Positions 30,893-39,148 of a stretch of 64,000 nucleotides of DNA are shown one piece after another (position 1 is the first letter of the stretch; each line of letters starts with the position of its first letter). Position numbers and translations under genes: made by a program. The notes under the pieces are model-generated. The model made no database searches and had not been told where the DNA came from. It was given only the letters and a program-made list of their open reading frames with translations. This DNA is from Clostridia bacterium (lineage in GTDB: Bacteria > Bacillota > Clostridia > UMGS1810): assembly GCA_017436905.1 (NCBI GenBank), contig JAFSCF010000012.1, forward strand, positions 62,001 to 126,000, given 5' to 3'.

Positions 30893-31515
30893 TATGCATA
30901 CACCTCCTCAAGTTTTGATACAGCGTCTTTAGTAATGATGAGTTTATCGTGATTGAGAATCTCATATACATTCAGACTGCCTGTGAATGCAGTGCCAACT
31001 CCGGGAATGTTTTTAGCGGATTTCACTACATTATCATTTTTATCGCATGTTACGATAAGTGCTTTAGAATTTACATTGAGGTTTGTGAGCATATTTGCGA
31101 TAGTTTTTGTTTTGATTTCTGTCATAGCAATCTCATCGACAACTATGATTTCCTGCTCAGCAACCTTGCTTGAGAGTGCAGATTTAAGAGCAACTCTCTT
31201 AACTTTTTTATTAAGTGTATAACTGTAGTCTCTGGGTTTGGGACCGAGTGCGATACCGCCCTTAATCCACTGTGGAGCACGGATAGAACCCTGTCTTGCA
31301 CGGCCAGTACCTTTCTGTCTCCAAGGTTTAATGCCGCCGCCGCGAACTTCTGAACGAGTTTTTGTGCTCTGTGTACCCTGTCTCTGATTAGCCAGGTAAT
31401 TAACTACAACCTGATGCAATACAGAAGTGTTTACTTCCTGTCCGAACAGTGCGTCGTTCAGGTTAATATCACCAACCTGTTTGCCTTCCATGTTATATAC
31501 TGCTACGTTAGGCAT
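30892..31515 (-). CDS. rplD: 50S ribosomal protein L4
   Basis: A 207-residue protein starting [25 protein letters not shown] with the tunnel loop region [39 protein letters not shown]. In E. coli L4 represses the S10 operon. ATG 31515 lies 9 bases after AGGAGG. Confidence 0.98.
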   Translation of the reverse strand: MPNVAVYNMEGKQVGDINLNDALFGQEVNTSVLHQVVVNYLANQRQGTQSTKTRSEVRGGGIKPWRQKGTGRARQGSIRAPQWIKGGIALGPKPRDYSYTLNKKVKRVALKSALSSKVAEQEIIVVDEIAMTEIKTKTIANMLTNLNVNSKALIVTCDKNDNVVKSAKNIPGVGTAFTGSLNVYEILNHDKLIITKDAVSKLEEVYA

Positions 31516-31543
31516 AATAATTGTCCTCCTTTCCAACCGTTAT

Positions 31544-32173
31544 TTATGCTTTTACTGTATCTTTAACAATCAACAATCCGCCTTTAGCGCCGGGAACTGC
31601 GCCCTTAACCAAAATAAGGTTTTTGTCGTTGTCTACTCTTACAACATCCAGATTCTGAACAGTAACTCTCTCAACACCCATGTGACCGGGGAGTTTTTTG
31701 TTTTTCATAACTCTTGAGGGAGTTGAACAAGCACCCAACGAACCGGGTCTTCTGTGATAACCTGAACCGTGAGTCATAGGACCTCTGTGGCTGCCCCATC
31801 TTTTGATAGAACCTGCAAAGCCCTTACCCTTGCTTGTACCTGTAACGTCTACTTTTTCACCTGCTGCGAAAATCTCAGCAGTAATCTGGTCGCCTACATT
31901 GTAAGCTGCGCAATCATCAAGTCTGAATTCACGAAGAACTTTCTTAAGAGCAACGCCTGCTTTTGCAAAGTGTCCTTTTAAGGGTTTTGTAACTGCTTTT
32001 TCTTTAGCATTTTCAAAACCAACCTGAATTGCATCGTAACCGTCATTTTCAACAGTTTTCTTCTGAACTACGGCAACAGGACCGGCTTCAATAACAGTAA
32101 CGGGGATTACAACGCCGTCTTCTGTGAAAACCTGTGTCATGCCGATTTTTCTGCCTAAAATTGCTTTCTGCAT
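31544..32173 (-). CDS. rplC: 50S ribosomal protein L3
   Basis: A 209-residue protein starting [32 protein letters not shown] with [35 protein letters not shown] reaching the peptidyl transferase centre. Confidence 0.98.
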   Translation of the reverse strand: MQKAILGRKIGMTQVFTEDGVVIPVTVIEAGPVAVVQKKTVENDGYDAIQVGFENAKEKAVTKPLKGHFAKAGVALKKVLREFRLDDCAAYNVGDQITAEIFAAGEKVDVTGTSKGKGFAGSIKRWGSHRGPMTHGSGYHRRPGSLGACSTPSRVMKNKKLPGHMGVERVTVQNLDVVRVDNDKNLILVKGAVPGAKGGLLIVKDTVKA

Positions 32174-32258
32174 TTTTTCTTCCTCCTATTAGGTTATTGG
32201 TTGAAGCCCTATGCTCCAACATGACCGCCGTTCAACGCCCGGCAAGCGGAAACTCCAG

Positions 32259-32573
32259 TTAGATCTGTTTGATCTCGATATCTACGCCGGCAGGCAAAGA
32301 AATCTTGAGCAGAGTTTCGATAGTCTTCTGTGTGGGTTCAAGGATGTCGATGAGTCTTTTGTGAGTTCTCATTTCGAACTGCTCACGGGAATCCTTGTAC
32401 TTATGAACCGCTCTTAAGATTGTAACAATCTCTTTCTTTGTCGGGAGCGGAATAGGACCTGAAACCTTAGCGCCTGTACGCTGTGCTGTTTCTACGATCT
32501 TCTGAGCCGACTGGTCGATGAGCTGATGGTCATAAGCTTTAAGTTTGATTCTGAGTTTTTGACTATTAGCCAC
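32259..32573 (-). CDS. rpsJ: 30S ribosomal protein S10
   Basis: A 104-residue protein, [44 protein letters not shown], ending GVDIEIKQI. First gene of the cluster; it also joins NusB in antitermination. I start it at GTG 32573, 6 bases after GAAGGAGGG; the frame open to 32645 runs through the leader stem-loop and is not conserved. Confidence 0.97.
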   Translation of the reverse strand: MANSQKLRIKLKAYDHQLIDQSAQKIVETAQRTGAKVSGPIPLPTKKEIVTILRAVHKYKDSREQFEMRTHKRLIDILEPTQKTIETLLKISLPAGVDIEIKQI

Positions 32574-32797
32574 TTTAGTACCCTCCTTCTGAGTATTTTT
32601 GTGCTTGACAGCCAGAAAAACTTCACACCCTGCCGGGTGTGTCACACATTATGCATTAATAATCCCAGTTCACAAGAACTGGGCATAATACACCTATCCT
32701 GTGTTCTGACGCCCAAATTCATGATTCGGACATTCTCCGCGGAAATTGTATCCCTAAGATACTTAACCTCCCGCATCATCGTCTGTCATATCACACA
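32574..32797 (-). promoter_or_regulatory. untranslated leader of the S10 operon
   Basis: About 220 bases lie between the expected transcription start and rpsJ. Two perfect stems stand out: CCCAGTTC/GAACTGGG at 32663-32682 and CACACCC/GGGTGTG at 32625-32642. S10 leaders in other bacteria are bound by r-protein L4; whether this one is regulated that way cannot be read from sequence. Confidence 0.5.
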
Positions 32798-32804
32798 CAG
32801 ACCT

Positions 32805-32833
32805 ATTTTACTACATTTCATCAAGGTTTGCAA
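32805..32833 (-). promoter_or_regulatory. sigma-A promoter of the S10-spc-alpha operon
   Basis: On the minus strand TTGCAA (32833-32828), 17-bp spacer and TAAAAT (32810-32805), just downstream of an A/T-rich tract that may act as an UP element (32836-32880). Confidence 0.75.
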
Positions 32834-32948
32834 GGGTTTTTTTCGTTTTTTTTGAAAAAAAGGCGTTTTTTTGAAATTTCGTGAAAATTAAACATCAAAT
32901 CCACAAACTTTAAAATCATTTATGTGCATTTTTGCAGAATATATAGTA

Positions 32949-33542
32949 TCAGAACAGATTTTTAAATATAAAAGGAGAAATCAAAGCGTCGTATAGCGAG
33001 CAAACAGCCATAACAGCAAAAATAATTGCAAGGGCGGGAACTATCCCCATAGCAGCACGTGCGCCTATATCCCTTCTTTTACGTCTGTCTGCGGCAAAAT
33101 TTATACAAACCACCGCAGCAAAAAAATGCATCGGAAGAATAAGCAAACAAGACGGCAATATAGCAAGCAACACATACGCAACACCGTGTGCCGCATAATT
33201 TGCAATTAAAAAAGCAGACGTAAATCCCGCCGCAAACCCTTTAACTGCGGGAACTGCCACGCAGCACCATGCACTGTATGCCGTCATTGAAAGCACAAAA
33301 TAAGCCACTGTATATTTTAAATTTGAGATAAGGCAGTTTTTAAACACCTCTGTAAAAGTTGCCGCAGCCCCATCAACTGCCGACTCAGAAAAATATGTTA
33401 CAAGCGACTGTGCATTGTCTGCACTCAGGGTTGAATGTCTGCTGCACCCAACACATGTCCCGGCGAGGAGTAAAATTATACATAAGATATATTTAACAGA
33501 ATTATTCCGTATATGTTCTTTAAAAAAACTATTCTTTTTCAA
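32949..33542 (-). CDS. spoIIM: stage II sporulation protein M
   Basis: A 197-residue membrane protein with five or six helices. LISNLKYTVAYFVLS, PAVKGFAAGFTSAFLIANY, VLLAILPSCLLILPMHFFA and the end SLYDALISPFIFKNLF match the SpoIIM pattern. SpoIIM works with SpoIID and SpoIIP in thinning septal peptidoglycan and engulfment. The start is TTG 33542, 7 bases after AAGGGGG. That ribosome site lies inside a terminator-like stem-loop behind proC (separate entry). Confidence 0.85.
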   Translation of the reverse strand: MKKNSFFKEHIRNNSVKYILCIILLLAGTCVGCSRHSTLSADNAQSLVTYFSESAVDGAAATFTEVFKNCLISNLKYTVAYFVLSMTAYSAWCCVAVPAVKGFAAGFTSAFLIANYAAHGVAYVLLAILPSCLLILPMHFFAAVVCINFAADRRKRRDIGARAAMGIVPALAIIFAVMAVCSLYDALISPFIFKNLF

Positions 33543-33584
33543 AAAAAGTCCCCCTTGTCCAATAAAATATATGAACAAAGGGGA
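33541..33584 (-). terminator. terminator-like hairpin of proC that covers the spoIIM ribosome site
   Basis: Arms 33573-33584 and 33549-33560 form 12 pairs (two G-U) around a 12-base loop; T7 follows at 33547-33541. The second arm contains AAGGGGG, the spoIIM ribosome site, and the T-run ends in the TTG start. Confidence 0.7.
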
Positions 33585-33591
33585 AATATAA

Positions 33592-34410
33592 TTACTTATT
33601 TTTATTTGCCATTCCGTTTTTCATTGATTCTGCTTTTTTAGTGCACGCTTCCACCGCATTGAGAACAGCGTTTCTGAATCCGTCTGCCTCTAAAGAGCAC
33701 ACAGCATCAATTGTAGTTCCGGCAGGCGAGCACACCATATCTTTTAAAACCGCCGGATGTTTACCGGTATCAAGCACAAGTTTTGCAGAGCCAAGTACTG
33801 TCTGTGCGGCAAGTTCGTATGCATCTTTTCTGGGAACTCCGTTTTTAACCGCACCGTCTGCAAGTGCCTCAATAAACATAAAGACATATGCAGGCGCACT
33901 GCTGTTTATAGCAATGCACTTATCAATCATATCTTCATTAGCAGAAACAGCAGTTTTGCCAACGCAAGAGAAAATCTTTACCGCCGCAGCAAGTTCATGC
34001 TCTTCAACTTCGTCGCTAGCACATATAACAGACATACCCTCGCCTACACTCATGGGCAGGTTGGGCATAACACGCACAATTTTTTTCTTTTTACCGAGTC
34101 CGGCTTTCATATATGCTATATCAACGCCGGCTGCAATGGTAATAAAAACCTTGTCATCAGTCTGGGTGATTTTTGAAATTTTCTCCAGAACGTCACCAAT
34201 AACATTAGGTTTAACAGCCAAAACTATATAATCAGATTTTTTAACAGTTTCTTCAATATCGCAGACATTAACACCGAGCGATGTAATTTCTTCTGCAATA
34301 CGTGGTTCGGTAACATACACATCTTCAGCCGCAACACCGCCACGGATAATCATACCCGAAATTATGGAACCACCCATATTGCCTGCGCCTACAAAACCGA
34401 TTGTACTCAT
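33592..34410 (-). CDS. proC: pyrroline-5-carboxylate reductase
   Basis: A 272-residue enzyme, last step of proline synthesis. The NAD(P)-binding motif IGFVGAGNMGGSIISG is at the N-terminus; the family signature PAYVFMFIEALADGAVKNGVPRKDAYELAAQTVLGSAKL and the SPAGTTIDAV block are near the C-terminus. No other proline genes are nearby; it lies between hup and spoIIM. Confidence 0.96.
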   Translation of the reverse strand: MSTIGFVGAGNMGGSIISGMIIRGGVAAEDVYVTEPRIAEEITSLGVNVCDIEETVKKSDYIVLAVKPNVIGDVLEKISKITQTDDKVFITIAAGVDIAYMKAGLGKKKKIVRVMPNLPMSVGEGMSVICASDEVEEHELAAAVKIFSCVGKTAVSANEDMIDKCIAINSSAPAYVFMFIEALADGAVKNGVPRKDAYELAAQTVLGSAKLVLDTGKHPAVLKDMVCSPAGTTIDAVCSLEADGFRNAVLNAVEACTKKAESMKNGMANKNK

Positions 34411-34447
34411 ATTAAGATACCCCTTTTCTTTTTGTTATGCTTTGTTG

Positions 34448-34493
34448 TTTTTTTATTAGCACCGCAAGCCAACTTGCGATTCTAATAAAAAAA
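34448..34493 (-). other. long A/T-clamped stem-loop between hup and proC
   Basis: A 12-bp outer stem (TTTTTTTATTAG with its complement), a 3x3 internal bulge and a 6-bp inner stem CGCAAG/CTTGCG around CCAA. Its outer T-run is also the T-run of the hup terminator, so the two folds compete for the same bases. Confidence 0.6.
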
Positions 34494-34516
34494 CCCTGCT
34501 CCATAACAAAGCAAGG
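34487..34516 (-). terminator. intrinsic terminator of hup
   Basis: CCTTGCT pairs with AGCAGGG (34516-34510 with 34500-34494, one G-U) and T7 follows, 25 bases after the hup stop. Confidence 0.75.
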
Positions 34517-34541
34517 CCCTTTTATTAAATTAAGATGTCAA

Positions 34542-34814
34542 TTATTTAACTGCGTTTTTCAAACCCTGGCCTACTTTGAAAGCAGGAACCTTAGCAGCGG
34601 GAATGTTGATAACTTCGCCAGTTCTGGGGTTTTTACCCTTTCTAGCAGCACGTTTCTTTGTTTCGAAAGTACCGAAGCCAACCAGAGAAATCTTGTCATC
34701 AGCAGCCAGTGTTTCTGTAACTGTGTCGATGAAAGCGTTCAAAGCTTTTTCAGCATCTTTCTTTGTCATTCCAGCTTTGTCTGCGATTTTTGCGATTAAA
34801 TCACTTTTTTTCAT
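34542..34814 (-). CDS. hup: HU family DNA-binding protein
   Basis: A 90-residue histone-like protein starting MKKSDLIAKIADKAGMTKKDAEKALNAFIDTV with GFGTFETKKRAARKGKNPRTGE (the DNA-bending arm) and IPAAKVPAFKVGQGLKNAVK. It compacts DNA as a dimer. Own promoter and terminator. Confidence 0.97.
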   Translation of the reverse strand: MKKSDLIAKIADKAGMTKKDAEKALNAFIDTVTETLAADDKISLVGFGTFETKKRAARKGKNPRTGEVINIPAAKVPAFKVGQGLKNAVK

Positions 34815-34857
34815 TTTTTACATCCTCCTGATAATTAAAATACTACGGAATAACTTG

Positions 34858-34886
34858 ATTATATCAAATAAAATCCGTTTTTTCAA
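34858..34886 (-). promoter_or_regulatory. sigma-A promoter of hup
   Basis: TTGAAA and TATAAT on the minus strand with a 17-bp spacer, about 45 bases before ATG 34814. Confidence 0.8.
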
Positions 34887-34987
34887 TATTTTTTACAACA
34901 AAGTTATTAATTTGTTGGATTTTCCCAAAAAAACCATTTTTTATTACACAGTTTGTCTAAAATTAATGGCTATATTGTGGTGGTTTC

Positions 34988-36100
34988 TCAGTTAATCTTC
35001 AATGTTTCCCATAATGTGTTGATGTAACCGAGCATTTCTGGTGTTAAATTATGGTAAGCATTCGCCTCATAATGCTGTGCAAAATCGTCTACATATTTAT
35101 ACAGAATATCCATAGCCTCATCGCCCATTGATTCAATATAACCTTCGTTTTCATAAACAAGACGGTTAGGAGATGCATAATAGGTATATTCTGCATTGGC
35201 AATGGCAGGTTCTTCAGAAAGCATATAATTGATAAAAATTTCTGCCAGTTCCTTGTTTTCGCAGCATTTAGGAATGCACATAGCGTCTATATAATAATTT
35301 GTACGTTCAGGATAGTAAAATTTCAAATCTACATTCTCCGCCTGCGCATCAACCATTGTGAAATAATCTCCTGCATAATAAGCACCGATGGCAGCCTCGC
35401 CGGATTCCATCATATTATAGATTTCGTCCATAACCAGACTGTACACCAACGGTCTTTGGAGAAGCAACTCTTCATAAGCAGTATCCCATACTGCGGTATC
35501 CTCAGAATTCACATCCAGACCAAGTTTGTACATAGCCATACCAAAAGCATCTCGTGAGTTATTGAACTGCAAAATTTTATCTGTATATTTTTCGTTCCAC
35601 AAAAGGTCCCAACTGCCTGTATCTGCCTCGTCAACCTCGTTGGCATTATAAATAACACCTATTATTCCATAAGCATAAGGAACTGTATACTGCCCTTGAG
35701 GGTCGTAATACAAGCCTTTAAAATCTTCATTAATATACTGATAATTAGGGATATTATCATAATTAAGCGGAAGCAGCATATCTTCAGACGCCATACGGGC
35801 AATCATATAGTCAGACGGAATAATAACGTCATAACTTACAGCACCGCTTGATATTTTACTGTACATATCTTCATTGGAAGAAAAGGTTGTATAATTTACC
35901 TTAACTTTTGTACCGTAGGTCTGCTCGTACCATTTTTCAAACTCCCTTATGGTATCAAAACTGCCTTCACTTCCGTCAGAGATGTACTCTCCCCAGTTAT
36001 ATACATTTAAAGTCAGCGCCTCTTCGCCGCCGCAACCGGTTAAACACAAACCGCTCAAAATAACCAAAACAAGACAAATCGCTAATATTTTTCTGTTCAT
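34988..36100 (-). CDS. potD: spermidine/putrescine ABC transporter substrate-binding lipoprotein
   Basis: A 370-residue lipoprotein (signal ending CLTGC, cysteine at residue 23). LNVYNWGEYISDG, YDVIIPSDYMIARM, PYAYGIIGVIYN and EAAIGAYYAGDY are PotD-type blocks; the aspartates and tryptophans of these blocks grip the polyamine amino groups in E. coli PotD. Last gene of potABCD. Confidence 0.95.
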   Translation of the reverse strand: MNRKILAICLVLVILSGLCLTGCGGEEALTLNVYNWGEYISDGSEGSFDTIREFEKWYEQTYGTKVKVNYTTFSSNEDMYSKISSGAVSYDVIIPSDYMIARMASEDMLLPLNYDNIPNYQYINEDFKGLYYDPQGQYTVPYAYGIIGVIYNANEVDEADTGSWDLLWNEKYTDKILQFNNSRDAFGMAMYKLGLDVNSEDTAVWDTAYEELLLQRPLVYSLVMDEIYNMMESGEAAIGAYYAGDYFTMVDAQAENVDLKFYYPERTNYYIDAMCIPKCCENKELAEIFINYMLSEEPAIANAEYTYYASPNRLVYENEGYIESMGDEAMDILYKYVDDFAQHYEANAYHNLTPEMLGYINTLWETLKIN

Positions 36101-36115
36101 TTTCTCCTCCTTTAT

Positions 36116-36973
36116 TTATTTTGCAAGCACATACTTTTTATTCTTTCTGTTCTTTTTGATTTTACGCAAATTACGGCTGTCTTCATTGTCTATCAGATTA
36201 TTGATAAGCAAAAGCGACAATGTTATAAAGAATATGATTGTTGCAAGAGCATACATCTTAGGTGTAACTGTTTTTTTAGTCATACTGTATATACGAACCG
36301 GCAAAGTTTGAAAATCATTGCCCGATGTGAAATAACTTATTACAAAGTCATCAAGCGACAATGTGAACGCCATAATCGCACCTGTAATAATACCGGGGAA
36401 AATTTCAGGCAAAGTTACTTTGAAAAAAGCACGGAACGGCGTACATCCCAAATCCTGCGCCGCCTCAAGCAAAGCCCCGTCCATCTGCTGCAATTTGGGC
36501 AACACCTGCAAAATAACGTACGGCAGGCAAAAAGTTATATGTGCAATCAGGATAGTCCAGAAATTCAAACTGGTAGACGCCCCGAAAAATTGCCCCACAA
36601 ACACAAACACCAACATCATTGAAATACCTGTAATAATATCGGGATTAACCATAGGTATATTGGTAACTGTGTTCATCAAAACTTTATACCATTCTTTTCT
36701 TATACGATAAATGCCAAATGCTGCCGCCGTACCCATCACTGTTGAAACAGCAGTAGCGGCAAGAGCAAGAATAACAGAGTTCTTTACAGACTCAAGCGTG
36801 CTACGGTCATTAAAAAGTTCCTTGTACCATTTAAAAGAAAAATCCGAAAAAACCGAAAGACTTTTAGATTCATTAAACGAAAATATCAGCAAAATAACAA
36901 TAGGAGCAAACAGAAACGCAAAAATAACAGCAGTATAAATTTTAGATGAAAGTTTCGTATTACTCACCCCCAT
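36116..36973 (-). CDS. potC: polyamine ABC transporter permease PotC
   Basis: A 285-residue permease with six helices and the cytoplasmic loop EAAQDLGCTPFRAFFKVTLPEIFPGIITG that docks the ATPase. It overlaps the end of potB by 14 bases. ATG 36973 is chosen; GTG 36967 is also possible, and no strong ribosome site decides between them. Confidence 0.93.
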   Translation of the reverse strand: MGVSNTKLSSKIYTAVIFAFLFAPIVILLIFSFNESKSLSVFSDFSFKWYKELFNDRSTLESVKNSVILALAATAVSTVMGTAAAFGIYRIRKEWYKVLMNTVTNIPMVNPDIITGISMMLVFVFVGQFFGASTSLNFWTILIAHITFCLPYVILQVLPKLQQMDGALLEAAQDLGCTPFRAFFKVTLPEIFPGIITGAIMAFTLSLDDFVISYFTSGNDFQTLPVRIYSMTKKTVTPKMYALATIIFFITLSLLLINNLIDNEDSRNLRKIKKNRKNKKYVLAK

Positions 36974-37844
36974 AAACGAATTTTGCCGCAAGATATTTCA
37001 AAAGTCCCATACATACCAGCAAAATAACCATAAGAATAAAGGCAATCGCCGCAGCAAAATGCAGATTATTGGCAATATACTGCCCCTCTATGGCATCACC
37101 TATTAAAAAGAATTTTCCGTTACCGAGTTTTTGTGAAATGTAAAACGTGCTGACAGACGGTATAAGTACCATATTAATACCTGACAAAACGCCAGGCAGA
37201 CTGAGTGGAAAAATCACACGTTTCAGCACGCCAAAGCCATTGCATCCCAAATCACGTGCCGCCTCAAACAGTTTCATATCCATCTTCGCCATAATAGAAT
37301 AAATAGGTAAAACCATATATGGAAAATAATCGTAAACCATGCCGATAACAACTGCCGCCTCTGTACCGATAATACGCACCGGCCCAAGACCTACTACCGA
37401 CAACATACTGTTTAAAATACCCGTATCCTGCAAAATAGTCATCCATGCATATGTACGGATTAAAAAGTTCATCCACATAGGTATCATTATTAAAGTTACA
37501 AGCATCTTCTGTGTTCTTGCTTTAGCGCGCGCTATGATGTATGCCAGAGGATAGCCCATAAGTAAACAAATTACCGTAGAAATTGCCGCAAGTTTAAGCG
37601 AACGCATAAAAATAACCAGATAGGTATGCACCTCTCGCAAAGTGCCGTCGTCTTCTTTCAAAGCACTTGTGGCAGTAAAAAATCGAGTGATATTTTCTGT
37701 AGTAAACCGGAAGTTGTCATCAGTAAAAGCATAGTACGCAACAAAAACAAGAGGCACTACAACAAAAATAAGCGACCAAAAAGAATAAGGCATCAACGAT
37801 AAATTTGTGCGTCCTTTTCCGCTTCTCGGTTCGATTTTGTTCAT
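36960..37844 (-). CDS. potB: polyamine ABC transporter permease PotB
   Basis: A 294-residue permease starting LMPYSFWSLIFVVVPLVFVAYYAF after a short polar N-terminus, with the loop EAARDLGCNGFGVLKRVIFPLSLPGVLSG. With PotC it forms the channel. Two bases separate it from potA. Confidence 0.95.
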   Translation of the reverse strand: MNKIEPRSGKGRTNLSLMPYSFWSLIFVVVPLVFVAYYAFTDDNFRFTTENITRFFTATSALKEDDGTLREVHTYLVIFMRSLKLAAISTVICLLMGYPLAYIIARAKARTQKMLVTLIMIPMWMNFLIRTYAWMTILQDTGILNSMLSVVGLGPVRIIGTEAAVVIGMVYDYFPYMVLPIYSIMAKMDMKLFEAARDLGCNGFGVLKRVIFPLSLPGVLSGINMVLIPSVSTFYISQKLGNGKFFLIGDAIEGQYIANNLHFAAAIAFILMVILLVCMGLLKYLAAKFVYGGE

Positions 37845-37846
37845 TA

Positions 37847-38962
37847 TTATTCGTCCCTCCCCGGATCAGAAAGTTCGTCCAGTTCGTTAGAATATGAAGA
37901 ATAATCGCCGAACATACCGGAATATTCGGATTTTTTCATAATATGGATAGCGTCAGGATCTAACGAAATGCCTATGCGCTCACCAACATTTACAGAATCG
38001 GTAGTCTGAATCATCCATTTAAAGCCACCGATATCAACAATAATCTCATTATGAACACCCATAAATGTAACCTGTGTTACATTGCCGCAAAGCATCCCTT
38101 CGCCCTCGGGAACGATATCAACATCCTCTGGACGTACAACTACGTCAACCGGTTCACCCTCGGCAAAGCCTTTATCAAGGCACTGGAATGTGTGTCCTGA
38201 AAAACTCGCTTTGTAATTTTCAAGCATAACGCCGTCGATTATATTACTTTCGCCGATAAAATCTGCAACAAACGCATTGCGCGGCTCGTTATAAATATCA
38301 CACGGGGCTCCTATCTGCTGAATTTTACCCTCATTAAGTACCACAATAGTATCAGACATACTAAGTGCTTCTTCCTGATCGTGAGTTACATATATAAATG
38401 TAACGCCGAGTTCTTTTTGCATATTTTTAAGTTCGATCTGCATATCCTTACGCAGTTTAAGGTCAAGTGCAGCCAAAGGCTCGTCCAGTAAAAGTACGTG
38501 AGGTTTATTTACTATAGCACGGGCAATGGCAATTCTCTGCTGCTGACCGCCCGAAAGAGAATCAACAGAGCGTCTGTCAAAACCTTTTAAATTAACAAGT
38601 TCCAACACTCTGCCAACCTCGTATTCAATTTCTTTTTTGCTTTTTTTCTGTATCTTCATACCGAAAGCGATATTATCATACACGTTCAGATGAGGAAAAA
38701 GCGCATATTTTTGAAATACAGTGTTTACCTTACGCTTATGCGGAGGTATAGAAGACAAATCCTGTCCTTCAAACAAAAGTTGTCCATCGGTGGGCGACTC
38801 AAATCCTGCGATTAAGCGAAGCAATGTGGACTTGCCGCAACCGGAAGGACCCAAAAGAGTCAAAAATTCATTTTCATCTACATAAAGGTTAATATTGCTT
38901 AATGCCTCTGTGGTGTCAAAAGTCTTGCTGACATTTTTAAACTCAATCAGATGATTGTGCAT
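37847..38962 (-). CDS. potA: polyamine ABC transporter ATP-binding protein
   Basis: A 371-residue ATPase with Walker A GPSGCGKST, Q-loop VFQKYALFPHLNVYDN, signature LSGGQQQRIAIARA, Walker B VLLLDEPLAALD and the switch histidine in VTHDQEEA, followed by a C-terminal TOBE domain (VVVRPEDVDIVPEG). First gene of potABCD. Confidence 0.96.
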   Translation of the reverse strand: MHNHLIEFKNVSKTFDTTEALSNINLYVDENEFLTLLGPSGCGKSTLLRLIAGFESPTDGQLLFEGQDLSSIPPHKRKVNTVFQKYALFPHLNVYDNIAFGMKIQKKSKKEIEYEVGRVLELVNLKGFDRRSVDSLSGGQQQRIAIARAIVNKPHVLLLDEPLAALDLKLRKDMQIELKNMQKELGVTFIYVTHDQEEALSMSDTIVVLNEGKIQQIGAPCDIYNEPRNAFVADFIGESNIIDGVMLENYKASFSGHTFQCLDKGFAEGEPVDVVVRPEDVDIVPEGEGMLCGNVTQVTFMGVHNEIIVDIGGFKWMIQTTDSVNVGERIGISLDPDAIHIMKKSEYSGMFGDYSSYSNELDELSDPGRDE

Positions 38963-39001
38963 TTCGCCTACCCCTCCTTTTAATTTTTAACAGTAATTTT
39001 A

Positions 39002-39030
39002 ATTATATTATTAAACTGTAAAAAATTCAA
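39002..39030 (-). promoter_or_regulatory. sigma-A promoter of potABCD
   Basis: TTGAAT and TATAAT on the minus strand with a 17-bp spacer about 40 bases before potA. Confidence 0.75.
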
Positions 39031-39110
39031 TATATTTTTTGCATTTTTCTTATTTTCTGCAATTTTTAACGAAAAAAGTCGTTATCACAGCGTTTTTAAG
39101 CAAATTTACA

Positions 39111-39145
39111 ATGAAAAAGGCACTATAATATAGTGCCTTTTTCAT
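39111..39145 (-). terminator. intrinsic terminator of the DUF4091 gene
   Basis: Perfect inverted repeat of 17 bp (39111-39127 with 39129-39145) of AAAAAGGCACTATA type ending in T5, just after the stop at 39149. Confidence 0.85.
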
Positions 39146-39148
39146 TAC

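Noticed and set aside
32574-32645. N-terminal extension of rpsJ (24 codons, in frame)
   Set aside because: It is coded by the leader stem-loop and not conserved; GTG 32573 has the ribosome site.
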